Assembly: GCF_000969905.1 (NCBI RefSeq)
Contig: NZ_CP009520.1
Coordinates: forward strand, 4,154,001-4,218,000
Direction: 5' to 3'
Source of the DNA: Methanosarcina vacuolata Z-761
GTDB lineage: Archaea > Halobacteriota > Methanosarcinia > Methanosarcinales > Methanosarcinaceae
Length of the DNA: 64,000 nucleotides
Part shown: piece after piece, positions 37,322 to 46,714 of the stretch
Layout of the letters: the number at the start of each line of letters is the position of its first letter
Numbering within the stretch: the first letter of the stretch is position 1
The notes under the pieces: generated by a model
What the model was told of the DNA's origin: nothing
Database searches by the model: none
Seen by the model: only the letters and a program-made list of their open reading frames with translations
Translations under genes and position numbers: made by a program

Positions 37322-39313
37322 ATGACAGATAATCTTCTAACTGACCTTTTAATCATTTTCGGGCTTTCTATTCCTGTAGTTTTTACTTTCTCAAAATTAA
37401 AAATAGCTCCACTAATTGGTTTTCTACTTGCAGGCATTCTTGCCGGACCTTTTGGTTTTGGACTTATTCGAGAGATCGAAAACATCGAATTTTTGGCTGA
37501 AATCGGAGTCGTACTCCTGCTTTTTACCATAGGTATAGAGTTTTCACTGCGCGACCTTTTACAGCTTCGCAGAATTGTAATTTTTGGAGGTGGTTTGCAG
37601 CTTTCCATAACTTCAGTTATCGTTGCACTTATATTCCTCTGGTTTGGAAATTCAAGAGAATCTTCAATTTTCCTCGGGCTTTTAGTAGCGTTAAGCAGCA
37701 CTGCAATTGTCCTTAAACTCTTACAGGAAAAAGGAGAAATCTATAGTCTTCACGGGCGGACTTCCTTAGGAATACTGATTTTTCAGGATATCGCAGCAGT
37801 GATAATTATTCTCTTAATCCCGGTCCTCGCAGGCACTCCAGGAACTGAAAAGTCCTTTTTAGAGCTTATCCTGCAGGGCCTCGGGCTCATTGTGTTCACC
37901 TTTCTAAGCGCCAGGTACGTCGTTCCTTTTATCATGTACCATGTGGCAAAGACACGAAATAACGAGCTTTTTCTCCTATGCGTTATAGTAATAGGGCTTT
38001 CCGTCGCATGGTTGACTTCCATTGTCGGGCTATCTCTGGCACTGGGAGCTTTTCTTGCTGGCCTGATTATCTCTGAGTCTGAATATTCGGTTCAGGCTCT
38101 TGGGAATATAATTCCATTCAGGGACATGTTCATGAGTATTTTTTTCATTTCGATAGGAATGTTGCTTGATCTGGATATATTAAGAGAACACTTACTCTTG
38201 ATCCTGGTTGCTACCCTGGCTGTGCTGCTCCTGAAAGTTTTAGTAAACAGTTTGAGCACCTTTTTCATAGGTTTTCCTTTGCATACAATGATTCTGGTTG
38301 GATTTTCTCTTTCACAGGTTGGGGAATTTTCCTTTATTCTTGCAAAAGTAGGTCTTGCAAATGGATTGGTTTCTTCTCTAATGTACCAGGAATTTCTGGA
38401 TGTGGCAGTGCTTTCTATGGTACTTACCCCTCTACTTATGAGTATAGGGTATAGAACTACGACTTTTGTTGATTCGCTGCATTTCCCTCCCGTATTAAAA
38501 CAGGGCTGGTACAGTAAATTTAAAGAAAAAGAATATGAAGAGAAACCTGAAAACCATGTAATTATAGTAGGATTTGGGATAAACGGTAAAAATGTCGTGA
38601 CTGCTGCAAAGGAAGCTTCAATTCCCTACATAGTAATTGACATGAATCCTGAAGTAGTTAGGATAGAGAAACAGAGAGAAGAGCATATTTTTTACGGTGA
38701 TGCTGCTCAGAGTGCTGTGCTGGAACATGCCGGCATTTATACTGCGAAATCCGTTGTTGTGACCGCAGGCGATCCTCCGAGCACCAAGAGGATAATTGAA
38801 GCTGCTCGCAGGCTGAACCCTCAAATTCACATTATTGCCAGAACACATTTCCTGCGTGAGCTGGATAAATTTTATGATTTTGGAGCAGATGAGGTCATTT
38901 CTGATGAATTTGAAAGTTCAATAGAGCTTTTCACAAGGGTACTTCACAGATATCTGGTGCCCAGCAGTGAAATCAATTCCCTGACTTCAACATTACGTGC
39001 AGACCATTATAAGATGCTTCGAAATCCTAGCATTCGCAGGAAAAAATTCTGCGACTTAGCTCTCGATTTTGCAGATGTAGAAATCCGGAGTATCAGGGTT
39101 GGAAAGCTCTCCAAAGGTGCAGGAGTTACTCTTGGAGAACTAAATCTTCGGAAGAATTATGGAGTGTCTGCACTTGCAATCTCACGTAGTCATAAAATCA
39201 TTCCCGGGCCGGAAGCTGAAACTAAAATTCTTGCTGATGATATTCTGCTTGTGATCAGCCCACCGGAAAATTTCGATGAGGTTAGAAAGCTTTTTGAGAA
39301 TAGTAAAGAATAA
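37322..39313 (+). CDS. CPA2-type cation/proton antiporter with RCK domains (KefB-like)
   Basis: A 663-residue membrane protein. About 12 transmembrane helices (residues 5-385) form a Na+/H+ exchanger-type domain (CPA2) with LLAGILAGPFGFG, FTIGIEFSL and SLALGAFLAGLIISES. A TrkA-N/RCK domain follows (HVIIVGFGINGKNV, binds NAD or nucleotide, about 410-530), then a TrkA-C domain at the end. It likely exports K+ or Na+ in exchange for protons. No Shine-Dalgarno sequence precedes the ATG and a TATA-like element lies about 30 bp upstream, so the mRNA may be leaderless. It lies divergent from the osmolyte genes. Confidence 0.92.
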   Translation: MTDNLLTDLLIIFGLSIPVVFTFSKLKIAPLIGFLLAGILAGPFGFGLIREIENIEFLAEIGVVLLLFTIGIEFSLRDLLQLRRIVIFGGGLQLSITSVIVALIFLWFGNSRESSIFLGLLVALSSTAIVLKLLQEKGEIYSLHGRTSLGILIFQDIAAVIIILLIPVLAGTPGTEKSFLELILQGLGLIVFTFLSARYVVPFIMYHVAKTRNNELFLLCVIVIGLSVAWLTSIVGLSLALGAFLAGLIISESEYSVQALGNIIPFRDMFMSIFFISIGMLLDLDILREHLLLILVATLAVLLLKVLVNSLSTFFIGFPLHTMILVGFSLSQVGEFSFILAKVGLANGLVSSLMYQEFLDVAVLSMVLTPLLMSIGYRTTTFVDSLHFPPVLKQGWYSKFKEKEYEEKPENHVIIVGFGINGKNVVTAAKEASIPYIVIDMNPEVVRIEKQREEHIFYGDAAQSAVLEHAGIYTAKSVVVTAGDPPSTKRIIEAARRLNPQIHIIARTHFLRELDKFYDFGADEVISDEFESSIELFTRVLHRYLVPSSEINSLTSTLRADHYKMLRNPSIRRKKFCDLALDFADVEIRSIRVGKLSKGAGVTLGELNLRKNYGVSALAISRSHKIIPGPEAETKILADDILLVISPPENFDEVRKLFENSKE

Positions 39314-39552
39314 CTATTCTCTTTTACTCCTTTTTTATATATCGGTTATAAAAATTCTCAAGTCTTTAGTTGGGAAATAAGCGTTAACTTATGCTTATAA
39401 TTCCTTTGTAGTCGATATAGCAGTTGCTGTTAGAATGAAGGATCGTCTATAGAATTCCTTTCTGTAATTACAGGACAAATCATGAGCCATAATTTTAACA
39501 GTAAGCTTGATGAATAAGTAAAACAGTGGTTTCTATTAAGGGAGAAAGAATT
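39314..39552. other. Short intergenic region
   Basis: AT-rich, no gene. A GGGAG lies close before the broken antitoxin start. Confidence 0.4.
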
Positions 39553-39675
39553 ATGAAAGACTTAATGGAAAAAAACTGATGAAAAACTCTTTGAGGAATT
39601 TAACCAAAAAACATACATGATATTCTTCGAATAACATGCCCCAAAAATAACAGATTTGAAGATGGGAGGCTCTAA
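39553..39675 (+). pseudogene. Antitoxin-like gene broken by frameshifts
   Basis: Reading across three frames gives MKDLMEK, then TDEKLFEEFNQKTY, then ILRITCPKNNRFEDGRL and a stop two bases before the toxin start. The first break lies in a run of seven A (39568-39574) and the second near 39620. A preceding GGGAG suggests that the gene was once translated. Size and position fit the antitoxin of a RelE/ParE pair. Confidence 0.5.
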
Positions 39676-39676
39676 A

Positions 39677-39934
39677 GTGTTTGAAATACTTCTTGACATT
39701 CCCGCTCAAGCCTTTTTGAAAATGACAGACGAAATGACTTATTTCAGAGTTAAAGAAATTCTTGACGAGCTTATCCTCGATCCAGTCCCACAACGAGCAA
39801 AAAGAATAATTGAGAGTAAGGAAAAGCTTTTCAGACTGCGGTCCAGGCATTTAAGGCTGCTTTATAGAATTAATTATGAGAACCAGACCCTTGTAGTCAT
39901 AATGATTGAGCCTGTAAATCGTATGTATCATTGA
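39677..39934 (+). CDS. RelE/ParE-family toxin
   Basis: An 85-residue protein that starts (GTG) MFEILLDIPAQAFLKM and has the family core DPVPQRAKRI, KLFRLRSRHLRLLYRINYE and TLVVIMIEPVNRMYH. The pattern is that of RelE/ParE toxins, which cut mRNA on the ribosome or poison gyrase. GGGAGG lies 7 bases before the GTG. The upstream antitoxin appears frameshifted, so either an antitoxin is made elsewhere, ribosomal slippage restores it, or the toxin is inactive. Confidence 0.82.
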   Translation: MFEILLDIPAQAFLKMTDEMTYFRVKEILDELILDPVPQRAKRIIESKEKLFRLRSRHLRLLYRINYENQTLVVIMIEPVNRMYH

Positions 39935-40612
39935 AGAGAATAAGAATTTAAATTCTATAGCCATTAAGTGCTACAGCAGGAAATTAGAAAAAGTATGACC
40001 AGGCAAACACAAAATATAATTTCAAGATCTCTTATGAAATTATCTTTCATAGTTAATAATATGCAAGACTAGTATAAATTATTTTTCAGGTTTGCTTTAT
40101 AATACATAGAGTTTTCTATAAACTATAAAAACTTTTTAATATTTCGATTGGGTTTTTAAATTATAGATTAAAGTTTTAATTTTTAGATTAGATTCATAAA
40201 TTTTAGATTAAATTCTTCAATTTTAGGTTAGATTCTTCAATTTTAGATTAGATTTTGGATTTTGAGAGTGTTCTTCTGATATAGCACGACGGCTTAGACT
40301 ATAGATTATAAAAAAGTGGGACTAAACATTGTGACCTATTAAAAACTTAGTTTGACTATTTTCCCACTTTCCACAAAGGCCCTTTCAATTTTCATAATTT
40401 TTCATGCTATCGTTTTTTCTGAAAATAGCCCTGGTTACTCAAACATGTATTTTTGAAATTTTCCAGAATTTTCGACCTTTTCGTCTTCATTGAAAACTTC
40501 TAACAAACATTTCCCGACGCTTCAGTTTAGATGACAACCGCAGGTTTTTGAATAATTCCCCAAAAAAATAAAGAGAAAGATATTATATAGTTATGAAGAG
40601 CTTTACGAAAAA
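39935..40612. other. Intergenic with 20-bp AT-rich repeats
   Basis: No gene. ATTCTTCAATTTTAGATTAG and variants repeat about five times in 40165-40256. Confidence 0.55.
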
Positions 40613-42688
40613 TTAGTGTAGCCGCCTTTTATTACTTCCTTTTATGCAGAATACAGCTAGCAGGCTAACAACCCCACAAATTATTTCAAATCCGGGAGTT
40701 TTTTTGCTTTCTTTTTCAGGAGTGCTTGTCTCATTTTTCTGCCCAGGCATCTGCTTAACATTTGCTACCGTCTTTCCATTTTCTTGTTTAAGGATCTGAG
40801 TGTTATTTTCGAGTTGTGTTACACTTAAATTCACAACAGAAGTTACTGGCTGTTCTAAGTCGAGTTTTAATATCTCAATACCATTATTGGAATTGGCTAC
40901 ATAGATACTATCGCCGGAAATTGAAACGTCCAAAATTCCCCAGGGAGACTCGAATCCTCCTTCTACAATTGGGGAAGAAGAATTGCTAATATTAACAATC
41001 ACAAGACCAGAATTAGCAATATAGGCGTAATTACCTGAAACTGAAATGTCCTTACAAATGCCAATATGGCGGCTTTCGCTTCCTTTGCGAATTGGAGAAG
41101 AAGGATTATTGATATCAAAAATCACAAGACCATCGGAATCTTCGACTAAATAAACGTAATTGCCGGAAACTGCAACGCAGTCAGCATATCCAGTTTCGTA
41201 CTTTCCTTTAAGGATCGGAGAAGAAGGATTGCTAATATCAAAAACCAAAAAACCATTATCACCATCAGCTACATAGGCATAATTGCCTGAAACTGCAACA
41301 CTACGAGCACGTCCGGCGGTATTATACTTTCCTTTGATATTTGGAGAAAAGGGATGACTTATATCAACAATCTCAAGACCTTCTTCACCAACAGCTAAAT
41401 AGACATAATTGCCTGAAACTGCAACATCTTCAGCAGATCCTTCAATAGTGCAACTTCCTTTTCGAATTGGAGAAGAAGGATTGCTGATATCAACAATCTC
41501 AAGATCACTAAATCCGGTTACATAGGCATAATTGCCTGAAACTGCAACATCCGTAGAAAAATCCTCAGGACCACAACTTCCCTTAAAAATAGGGGACGAA
41601 GGGTTGCTGATATCAATAATCGCAAGACCCATAATACCGGCAGCTACATAAGCGTAATTACCTGAAACTTCTATATTGTCAGCATATCCAACCGTATCGT
41701 AGCTTCCTTTAAGGATTGGAGAAGAGGGACGCTTTATATCAATAATTTCAAGACCACGATATACGGTTATGTAGGCGTAATTACCTGAAACTACTATACC
41801 ATCAAGGTCTACATCATTGTAACTTCCTTTGAGAGCTGGAGAAGAGGGATTGCTAATATCAAAAACCAAAAGACCCTTAGTAAAATCGGCCGCATAGGCA
41901 TACTTGCCTGAAACTGCAACACCATAAACACTTCCAGAGGTATAGTACTTTCCTTTAAATGTTGGAGAAGAAGGATTGCTAGTATCAACAATCACAAGAC
42001 CATTATCCCCATCAGCGACGTAGGTGTAATTGCCTGAAACTGCAACACTACAAGCAATTCCACGAGTATCGCAGTTTCCTTTAAGGATTGGAGAAGAAGG
42101 ATTGCTAATATCAACAACCAAGAGACCGTTATCACCAGCAGTTAAATAGGCGTAATTACCGGAAATTGCTACATTGCTAGCATATCCAGAAGTATTGTAA
42201 TTTCCTTTAAGTATTGGAGAAGAAGAATTGCTAATATCGATAATGTCAAGACCATTATAGTCATCAGCTACATAGGCGTAATTGCCGGAAATTGCTAGAT
42301 TGCTAGCGTATCCAGGCGTATCGTAGCTTCCTTTAAGGATTGGAGAAGAAGGATTGCTAACATCAACAATCACAAGACCATCATTACCAACAGCTACATA
42401 GGCATAATTGCCAGAAATTTTTACTCCAGATACTAAGTTTTTTGTCGTAACCCGGCCCACTGAAACAGGTGAAGAAGAATTAGCAATATCCAGTATCACA
42501 AGATCCTGGCCTTGCCCGATGTAAGCGTAATTGCCAACAACATCAACGGTTTCTATATATCCTCCGAAATGTCCCACAGGTTTCACTTTAACTTCAGGAA
42601 CGGATGCTGCCCCAGCAATTGTGACTGTAATTGATATCAACAAAACAACAAATATAAATGGATAAATTATTTGTCTATTTATTCCCAT
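40613..42688 (-). CDS. LVIVD-repeat beta-propeller surface protein with PGF-type C-terminal anchor
   Basis: About 690 residues: a signal peptide (IYPFIFVVLLISITVTIAGA), then about thirteen LVIVD repeats of about 42 residues (core: VSGNYAYVADGDNGLVIVD, ISNPSSP), expected to fold as beta-propellers, and a C-terminal tail TPGFEIICGVVSLLAVF plus basic residues, which is the PGF-CTERM-like sorting signal for archaeosortase processing and lipid anchoring. The start is the ATG after GGGAG, 22 codons inside the longest frame. An extracellular adhesion or scaffold role is likely. The repeats are so similar in DNA that recombination between them must be frequent. Confidence 0.9.
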   Translation of the reverse strand: MGINRQIIYPFIFVVLLISITVTIAGAASVPEVKVKPVGHFGGYIETVDVVGNYAYIGQGQDLVILDIANSSSPVSVGRVTTKNLVSGVKISGNYAYVAVGNDGLVIVDVSNPSSPILKGSYDTPGYASNLAISGNYAYVADDYNGLDIIDISNSSSPILKGNYNTSGYASNVAISGNYAYLTAGDNGLLVVDISNPSSPILKGNCDTRGIACSVAVSGNYTYVADGDNGLVIVDTSNPSSPTFKGKYYTSGSVYGVAVSGKYAYAADFTKGLLVFDISNPSSPALKGSYNDVDLDGIVVSGNYAYITVYRGLEIIDIKRPSSPILKGSYDTVGYADNIEVSGNYAYVAAGIMGLAIIDISNPSSPIFKGSCGPEDFSTDVAVSGNYAYVTGFSDLEIVDISNPSSPIRKGSCTIEGSAEDVAVSGNYVYLAVGEEGLEIVDISHPFSPNIKGKYNTAGRARSVAVSGNYAYVADGDNGFLVFDISNPSSPILKGKYETGYADCVAVSGNYVYLVEDSDGLVIFDINNPSSPIRKGSESRHIGICKDISVSGNYAYIANSGLVIVNISNSSSPIVEGGFESPWGILDVSISGDSIYVANSNNGIEILKLDLEQPVTSVVNLSVTQLENNTQILKQENGKTVANVKQMPGQKNETSTPEKESKKTPGFEIICGVVSLLAVFCIKGSNKRRLH

Positions 42689-43154
42689 TAATAATACTCC
42701 CTGCTCTCCAATCGATATTCCAGATATATACAAAAATACCACCCATTTTCTCAATAGGGCAGTAACTTAAACATGCATTCTGCTTTTAACGGATAATATT
42801 AGACAAACTGGTAAATAAATTCTACATCTGTGCACAATATCTACAAAAAGTGAATTTTTGTACGTTTTTAACTTGCTCTCTAATGACTCTCTACTTTCTA
42901 CCCATCCAATCTTGAAATTTTATTTCTTTTACTTTTCTTACTTATCTAATTCTCTCCTCTATCAGCTCGTATTTTTTTGTTCTGAACTACTCTTCAATAA
43001 CTTTATATAATGTAAGTATCTATTTACCATATGTAAAGATACTTTTACATATTGTATACAAATGAACTCAATTTGTTTCTAAAACTGTACATCAGAACGT
43101 TACGAATAAAATTTGGACTTAAACTGAAAAAATGTACTCAAGGGAGTTACGCAG
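42689..43154. other. Intergenic, AT-rich
   Basis: No gene seen. Contains the promoters of the LVIVD gene (minus) and of the DUF2178 gene (plus). Confidence 0.45.
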
Positions 43155-43538
43155 ATGAAGCAGAAACAATTTCGGATAATTATGTTCCTGATTGTAATGT
43201 TAATGGGATCAGGTTCAAGTATTTCTATTTTAGTAGGAAGTCCAGCACTTGCCATAAGCGTTTTCTTAGCAGGAATAACTGTGATATATCTTTTAAAAAA
43301 CAGAGTGGAAGAGGTTGTGGAAGATGAACGTGTTCACCAAATTAGCCAGAAAGCCTCCTGGATTACCTTTCAAATAGTAATACTTAGTTTCGCTCTTGGA
43401 GGAACAACTCTTATAGCAATGAGAAACACTTATCCAGGCTATACTAATCTTGGTTTTTTCATGGCACACATAAGTTGTGCAATTATGGTGCTTTATGGTT
43501 TGCTTTATATGTATTACAACAGGGAATATGGTGGCTGA
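43155..43538 (+). CDS. DUF2178 family membrane protein
   Basis: A 127-residue protein with four predicted transmembrane helices and the typical cytosolic loop VVEDERVHQISQKAS between TM2 and TM3. The family has no known function but is commonly found next to a small Cro-type regulator, as here (43780-44004). A role as membrane partner or target of that regulator is inference. Confidence 0.82.
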   Translation: MKQKQFRIIMFLIVMLMGSGSSISILVGSPALAISVFLAGITVIYLLKNRVEEVVEDERVHQISQKASWITFQIVILSFALGGTTLIAMRNTYPGYTNLGFFMAHISCAIMVLYGLLYMYYNREYGG

Positions 43539-43697
43539 GCAGAAAGTCAAATTGCGTCTTGTAGGGACAATAAAACCAGGTTTTATACAGAGGGCTGGTG
43601 AGTAGAGCCTGGTAAAATGGGACTTCATTAATTTCAGAACCACCCATACTATCCCAAAACATACATACTGTCCCAAAAAGAAATATTTCAGTTACAG

Positions 43698-43727
43698 TTT
43701 CTCAACTGACTTATCTAAGTTGAGAAA
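43698..43727. promoter_or_regulatory. Perfect 10-bp inverted repeat in front of the HTH gene
   Basis: TTTCTCAACT and AGTTGAGAAA with a 10-base loop lie 52 bp before the HTH gene. It could be the operator for autoregulation, or a terminator of the DUF2178 gene. Confidence 0.5.
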
Positions 43728-43779
43728 TCTTCGTGACGGACACCCTTTAAATTTTACTTAATAAAATATGGAGCCTGAG

Positions 43780-44004
43780 ATGAAGAACAACATTAAAGTT
43801 TACAGGGCAATGAACGACCTTACTCAGGAAAGCCTGGCTGAAAAAGTAGGGGTGACAAGGCAAACCATACATGCAATTGAAAAAGGAAAATATGATCCCT
43901 CTCTTGAACTTGCATTCAAGCTTGCCGGGCTTTTTGGCGTCCGCATTGAGGATATTTTCCTCTATGAAAACCGTGAAGCCAGAAATTCAGAAAGAAAAGG
44001 TTGA
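43780..44004 (+). CDS. Cro/C1-type HTH transcriptional regulator
   Basis: A 74-residue DNA-binding protein: MKNNIKVYRAMNDLTQESLA, VTRQTIHAIEKGKYDPSLEL, AFKLAGLFGVRIEDIF. This is the compact XRE/YozG-type HTH common in archaea. The second ATG is chosen because GGAG lies 6 bases before it. It follows the DUF2178 gene and probably controls it. Confidence 0.9.
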   Translation: MKNNIKVYRAMNDLTQESLAEKVGVTRQTIHAIEKGKYDPSLELAFKLAGLFGVRIEDIFLYENREARNSERKG

Positions 44005-44515
44005 TTCGCTTAATTATGAGATAAAGGATTTACTGATTTAATATTGAGAAATTTTAAGGGAAAATTTCCCAGATAGTTTCGAATTTGATTCGTATAGCAT
44101 GAAAATGCTGACATCTGCAAGCAGTTTCATTGGTTGTGCATGTTATTCAAAGAATATCATGTTTGTTTTCATTGAAAGCCAGGCTTATGAGATATTTCCA
44201 GATAAACTTAGCTTTCCCGGATTCCCTGAACAAGTAAACCCAGAGAAAAGAAGCCATATAACCATGTTTTTATTTCCGGAAAAACGAGAACTGAGAACTA
44301 TACAGGCTCTGGGATAAGTAAGCTGATTTTCCTTGTATAAATTAACGGCACCGGACTCCAAAAAGCAATTTTAGTTTCTAAATATATTTATATGAAATGA
44401 AAAGATAGTTACAATTAACGGACATCTGTGGATGGACAGACCGCCAGTTTCTGTCATCAAAAAACTAACAAGTAAATAAACAAGTTACAAAGAAAATAAG
44501 AAGGAGCAAAAATCT
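44005..44515. other. Intergenic
   Basis: A frame at 44099-44317 is open but has no ribosome-binding site and no family resemblance, so I do not call it. A TATA-like AAATATATTTATATG at about 44379 probably serves the mini-protein gene at 44516. Confidence 0.45.
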
Positions 44516-44695
44516 ATGATGCAATCGTTTATAGTGGAACACTATCTCAACAAGGATGTAGATGTTTACTGCGGCGGGCCTGACGTATTCAGAGGAAATG
44601 TAAAAGCCTGTGCCGATAACGTTTTGACACTCAACAGCCAGGGAAAACTTACCCATATAGCCATTGACAAAATAATAGCTCTCTGGGTCCAATAA
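44516..44695 (+). CDS. Small Sm/Hfq-like protein, copy 1
   Basis: A 59-residue protein starting MMQSFIVEHYLNKDVDVYCG and ending HIAIDKIIALWVQ. The alternating pattern (VDVYCGGPDVFRGNV, DNVLTL, HIAIDKIIAL) looks like the five-stranded Sm/Hfq barrel, where a residue run like this forms strands 1-3 and the final Sm2-like strand. That fold assignment is inference from pattern. AAGGAG lies 9-10 bases before the ATG. A paralogue follows 200 bp downstream. RNA binding or ring formation would be the natural test. Confidence 0.8.
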   Translation: MMQSFIVEHYLNKDVDVYCGGPDVFRGNVKACADNVLTLNSQGKLTHIAIDKIIALWVQ

Positions 44696-44896
44696 GCTCA
44701 AAGTTTCATATTCCAATTACTCCTTATAGAGGACAAATCAACTAAGGAAAGATCTTGAGGATCTTCTCCTAAATCTGATTAAAACTGGAAAGCACTCTGG
44801 AAGGCTGGATTAGTATTCTGGTTTTCCGGGAAATAAAGGCCATTCAAATTAGCGACCCAGAGTTTGATACGTGAAAAAATACCGAGGTGCAAAGAA

Positions 44897-45073
44897 ATGC
44901 AGCCGTTTATAGTAGAACACCTTTTAGGCGAAGTCGTAGATGTTTACTGCGGGGGCCCTGATGTATTTAACGGAAGAGTAGAAGCCTGCGCAGACAATGT
45001 GCTCACTCTCGAGCAGAATGAAAAGTACACGCACATAGCAATCGACAAGATAATAGCCATTTGGCCCGCTTAA
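44897..45073 (+). CDS. Small Sm/Hfq-like protein, copy 2
   Basis: A 58-residue paralogue of 44516-44695: MQPFIVEHLLGEVVDVYCGG and then FNGRVEACADNVLTL, HIAIDKIIAIWPA. The two share about two thirds of their residues, including the VDVYCGGPDVF block. GAGGTG lies 7 bases before the ATG; an earlier in-frame start has no such signal. Its own leader separates it from copy 1, so the two may be expressed separately. Confidence 0.82.
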   Translation: MQPFIVEHLLGEVVDVYCGGPDVFNGRVEACADNVLTLEQNEKYTHIAIDKIIAIWPA

Positions 45074-45150
45074 CTGATACAAACAGTTCGTCAAATAAAA
45101 AGGGTACTGAATCCTGGGCATATCAGTATTGGACGTAATGAACCCTGGAC

Positions 45151-45300
45151 GTAATGAGTCCTGAGGTATTGAATCCTGAGGTATTGAATCCTGAGGTATT
45201 GAATCCTGAGGTATTGAATCTTGAGGTATTGAATCTTGAGGTATTGAATCTTGAGGTATTGAATCCTGAGGTATTGAATCCTGAGGTATTGAACCCTGGG
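45151..45300. repeat. 15-bp tandem repeat, ten units
   Basis: GTATTGAATCCTGAG repeats ten times, with C/T change (CCTGAG/CTTGAG) as the main variation. It lies between convergent genes. Confidence 0.92.
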
Positions 45301-45369
45301 AAAGTTCCGAAGCTTTAATACTTCGCCTTTTCCAGCAGTTTTTTTGTTAAAAATTTATGTTTTCTCAGC

Positions 45370-46245
45370 TTATGCTTTCCTGCAACTCTTTGCATGAGAA
45401 GCAATAAATTCCCTCATCAATTTTGCCCCAAGCATGGCGGTTTGCCCGGAATCGTATTCAGGGGCGATTTCTACGACATCAAAAGCCATTGAAAAAGGAG
45501 CAAGCGTCCTTATTGCAGTCCTTACATCTCGCGCACTCAGGCCAAAAGGCTCAGGCGTCCCGAGACCAGGGGCATAAGACGGGTCTATTGCATCCATATC
45601 AAGGGAAAGATAGATCTGGCTGCAGTCAAGCCACTCGAGGGCCTCTTTGAGGATCTCTACCATGCCAGTGGATTCCACATCATCAGCTGTATAATACTTC
45701 AGGTTATTTTCCCTGGCAAAAACCCATTCTTCTTCCGGGCCGCTTCTTATGCCTATGGAAACAAGATTCTTGGTAACCTCACTGAGGATATTTCGGGACA
45801 CACAGGCATGGTTATGCTTAAAACCCCTGTACTCTTCCCTGAGGTCAAAATGGGCATCCAGGACAAGGACCCCGAAATCTTCTCCTGCGAATTCGGCGCA
45901 GGCTTTCACCATAGCGAAGGTCAGCGAATGCTCTCCGCCAAGCATAATGGGAAGCTTTCCATCATTCAGGAGGTCTTTTGTAGCTTCGTAGAGGTTCTGC
46001 AGAGTCTCGTCAACAAAAGCTGAAGTTTCCAGGTTTCCGGCATCATAGATCGGAAGATCGACAAGGTCTATGTCGAAAGTCGGGTTGTAACTCTCAAAAT
46101 TCGCAGAAGCCCGCCGCATAGCGTCAGGAGCCCAGCGGCTGCCTGCCCTGTAAGAAGAGGTATTATCAAAAGGCACGCCGAAGATAACATAACGTGCAGA
46201 TTCATAGTCTGCAAGAGCGTCTATAAAGGAATTGGGTAAAAACAT
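45370..46245 (-). CDS. speB: Agmatinase/arginase-family ureohydrolase
   Basis: A 291-residue manganese enzyme with the three metal-binding signatures GGEHS, DAHFDLR and SLDMDAIDPSYAPG. The early GVPFDNTSSYRAGSRWAP block is typical of archaeal agmatinases, which release putrescine and urea from agmatine. It follows the aIF5A gene in the same direction. In archaea agmatine and its polyamine products feed deoxyhypusine formation on aIF5A, so the pairing makes metabolic sense; this link is inference from context. Confidence 0.92.
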   Translation of the reverse strand: MFLPNSFIDALADYESARYVIFGVPFDNTSSYRAGSRWAPDAMRRASANFESYNPTFDIDLVDLPIYDAGNLETSAFVDETLQNLYEATKDLLNDGKLPIMLGGEHSLTFAMVKACAEFAGEDFGVLVLDAHFDLREEYRGFKHNHACVSRNILSEVTKNLVSIGIRSGPEEEWVFARENNLKYYTADDVESTGMVEILKEALEWLDCSQIYLSLDMDAIDPSYAPGLGTPEPFGLSARDVRTAIRTLAPFSMAFDVVEIAPEYDSGQTAMLGAKLMREFIASHAKSCRKA

Positions 46246-46270
46246 AATTTAGCCTGATATAAAATTATTT

Positions 46271-46307
46271 GCTTAAAAAAAGAACGACTCAGGTTCTTGA
46301 CCTGAGT
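46271..46307 (-). terminator. Hairpin between aIF5A and agmatinase genes
   Basis: On the minus strand ACTCAGGT/ACCTGAGT forms a perfect 8-bp stem with a 5-base loop, followed by CGTTCTTTTTTT. It lies 20 bp after the aIF5A stop and would reduce read-through into the agmatinase gene. Confidence 0.7.
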
Positions 46308-46327
46308 TTCACTTTAGTTTAGGAAGT

Positions 46328-46714
46328 TTATGTCCGTATATCGAGCTTGACCTTGCTAAGAGCTGTAATGTAAGAAATCTCTTCGCCCTCTTTGACCTTA
46401 TCCTTGTATTCCTCAGGAACTACGATCTCAAAGGTTGAGAAGTCTCCCATGTCCATAAGCTGGGCAATGTCGCCGGTAATCGAGATTACCTGTGCAGTCT
46501 TTCTTTCCACAATCGGGACGTATACTTTGGTTGCAACTGAGCCTATGAAGGAGCGCTTCTGGCCGTCAAAGAGTCCGATAGCCTCTACTCTTGCCTTTGC
46601 AGCCCCGTGTTTTCCCGGTTTGGACTTGGTAATGCTTTTTATGACACATGCTTCGTCATCAATGATTACATATTTCCCTTCTTTGAGTTCCTTAACTTCT
46701 ACCTGCTGTTTCAT
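46328..46714 (-). CDS. eif5a: Translation factor aIF5A
   Basis: A 128-residue two-domain protein: an SH3-like N-terminal domain with the hypusination loop KSKPGKHGAAKARVEAIGLF (the Lys before HG is the modified residue) and an OB-fold C-terminal domain. It helps the ribosome over proline-rich stretches. The ATG is preceded by GGGAG. Next gene is an agmatinase, see there. Confidence 0.96.
   Translation of the reverse strand: MKQQVEVKELKEGKYVIIDDEACVIKSITKSKPGKHGAAKARVEAIGLFDGQKRSFIGSVATKVYVPIVERKTAQVISITGDIAQLMDMGDFSTFEIVVPEEYKDKVKEGEEISYITALSKVKLDIRT

Noticed and set aside
44099-44317. A 72-codon frame MKMLTSASSFIG...
   Set aside because: No ribosome-binding site, no family resemblance and no conserved neighbours.
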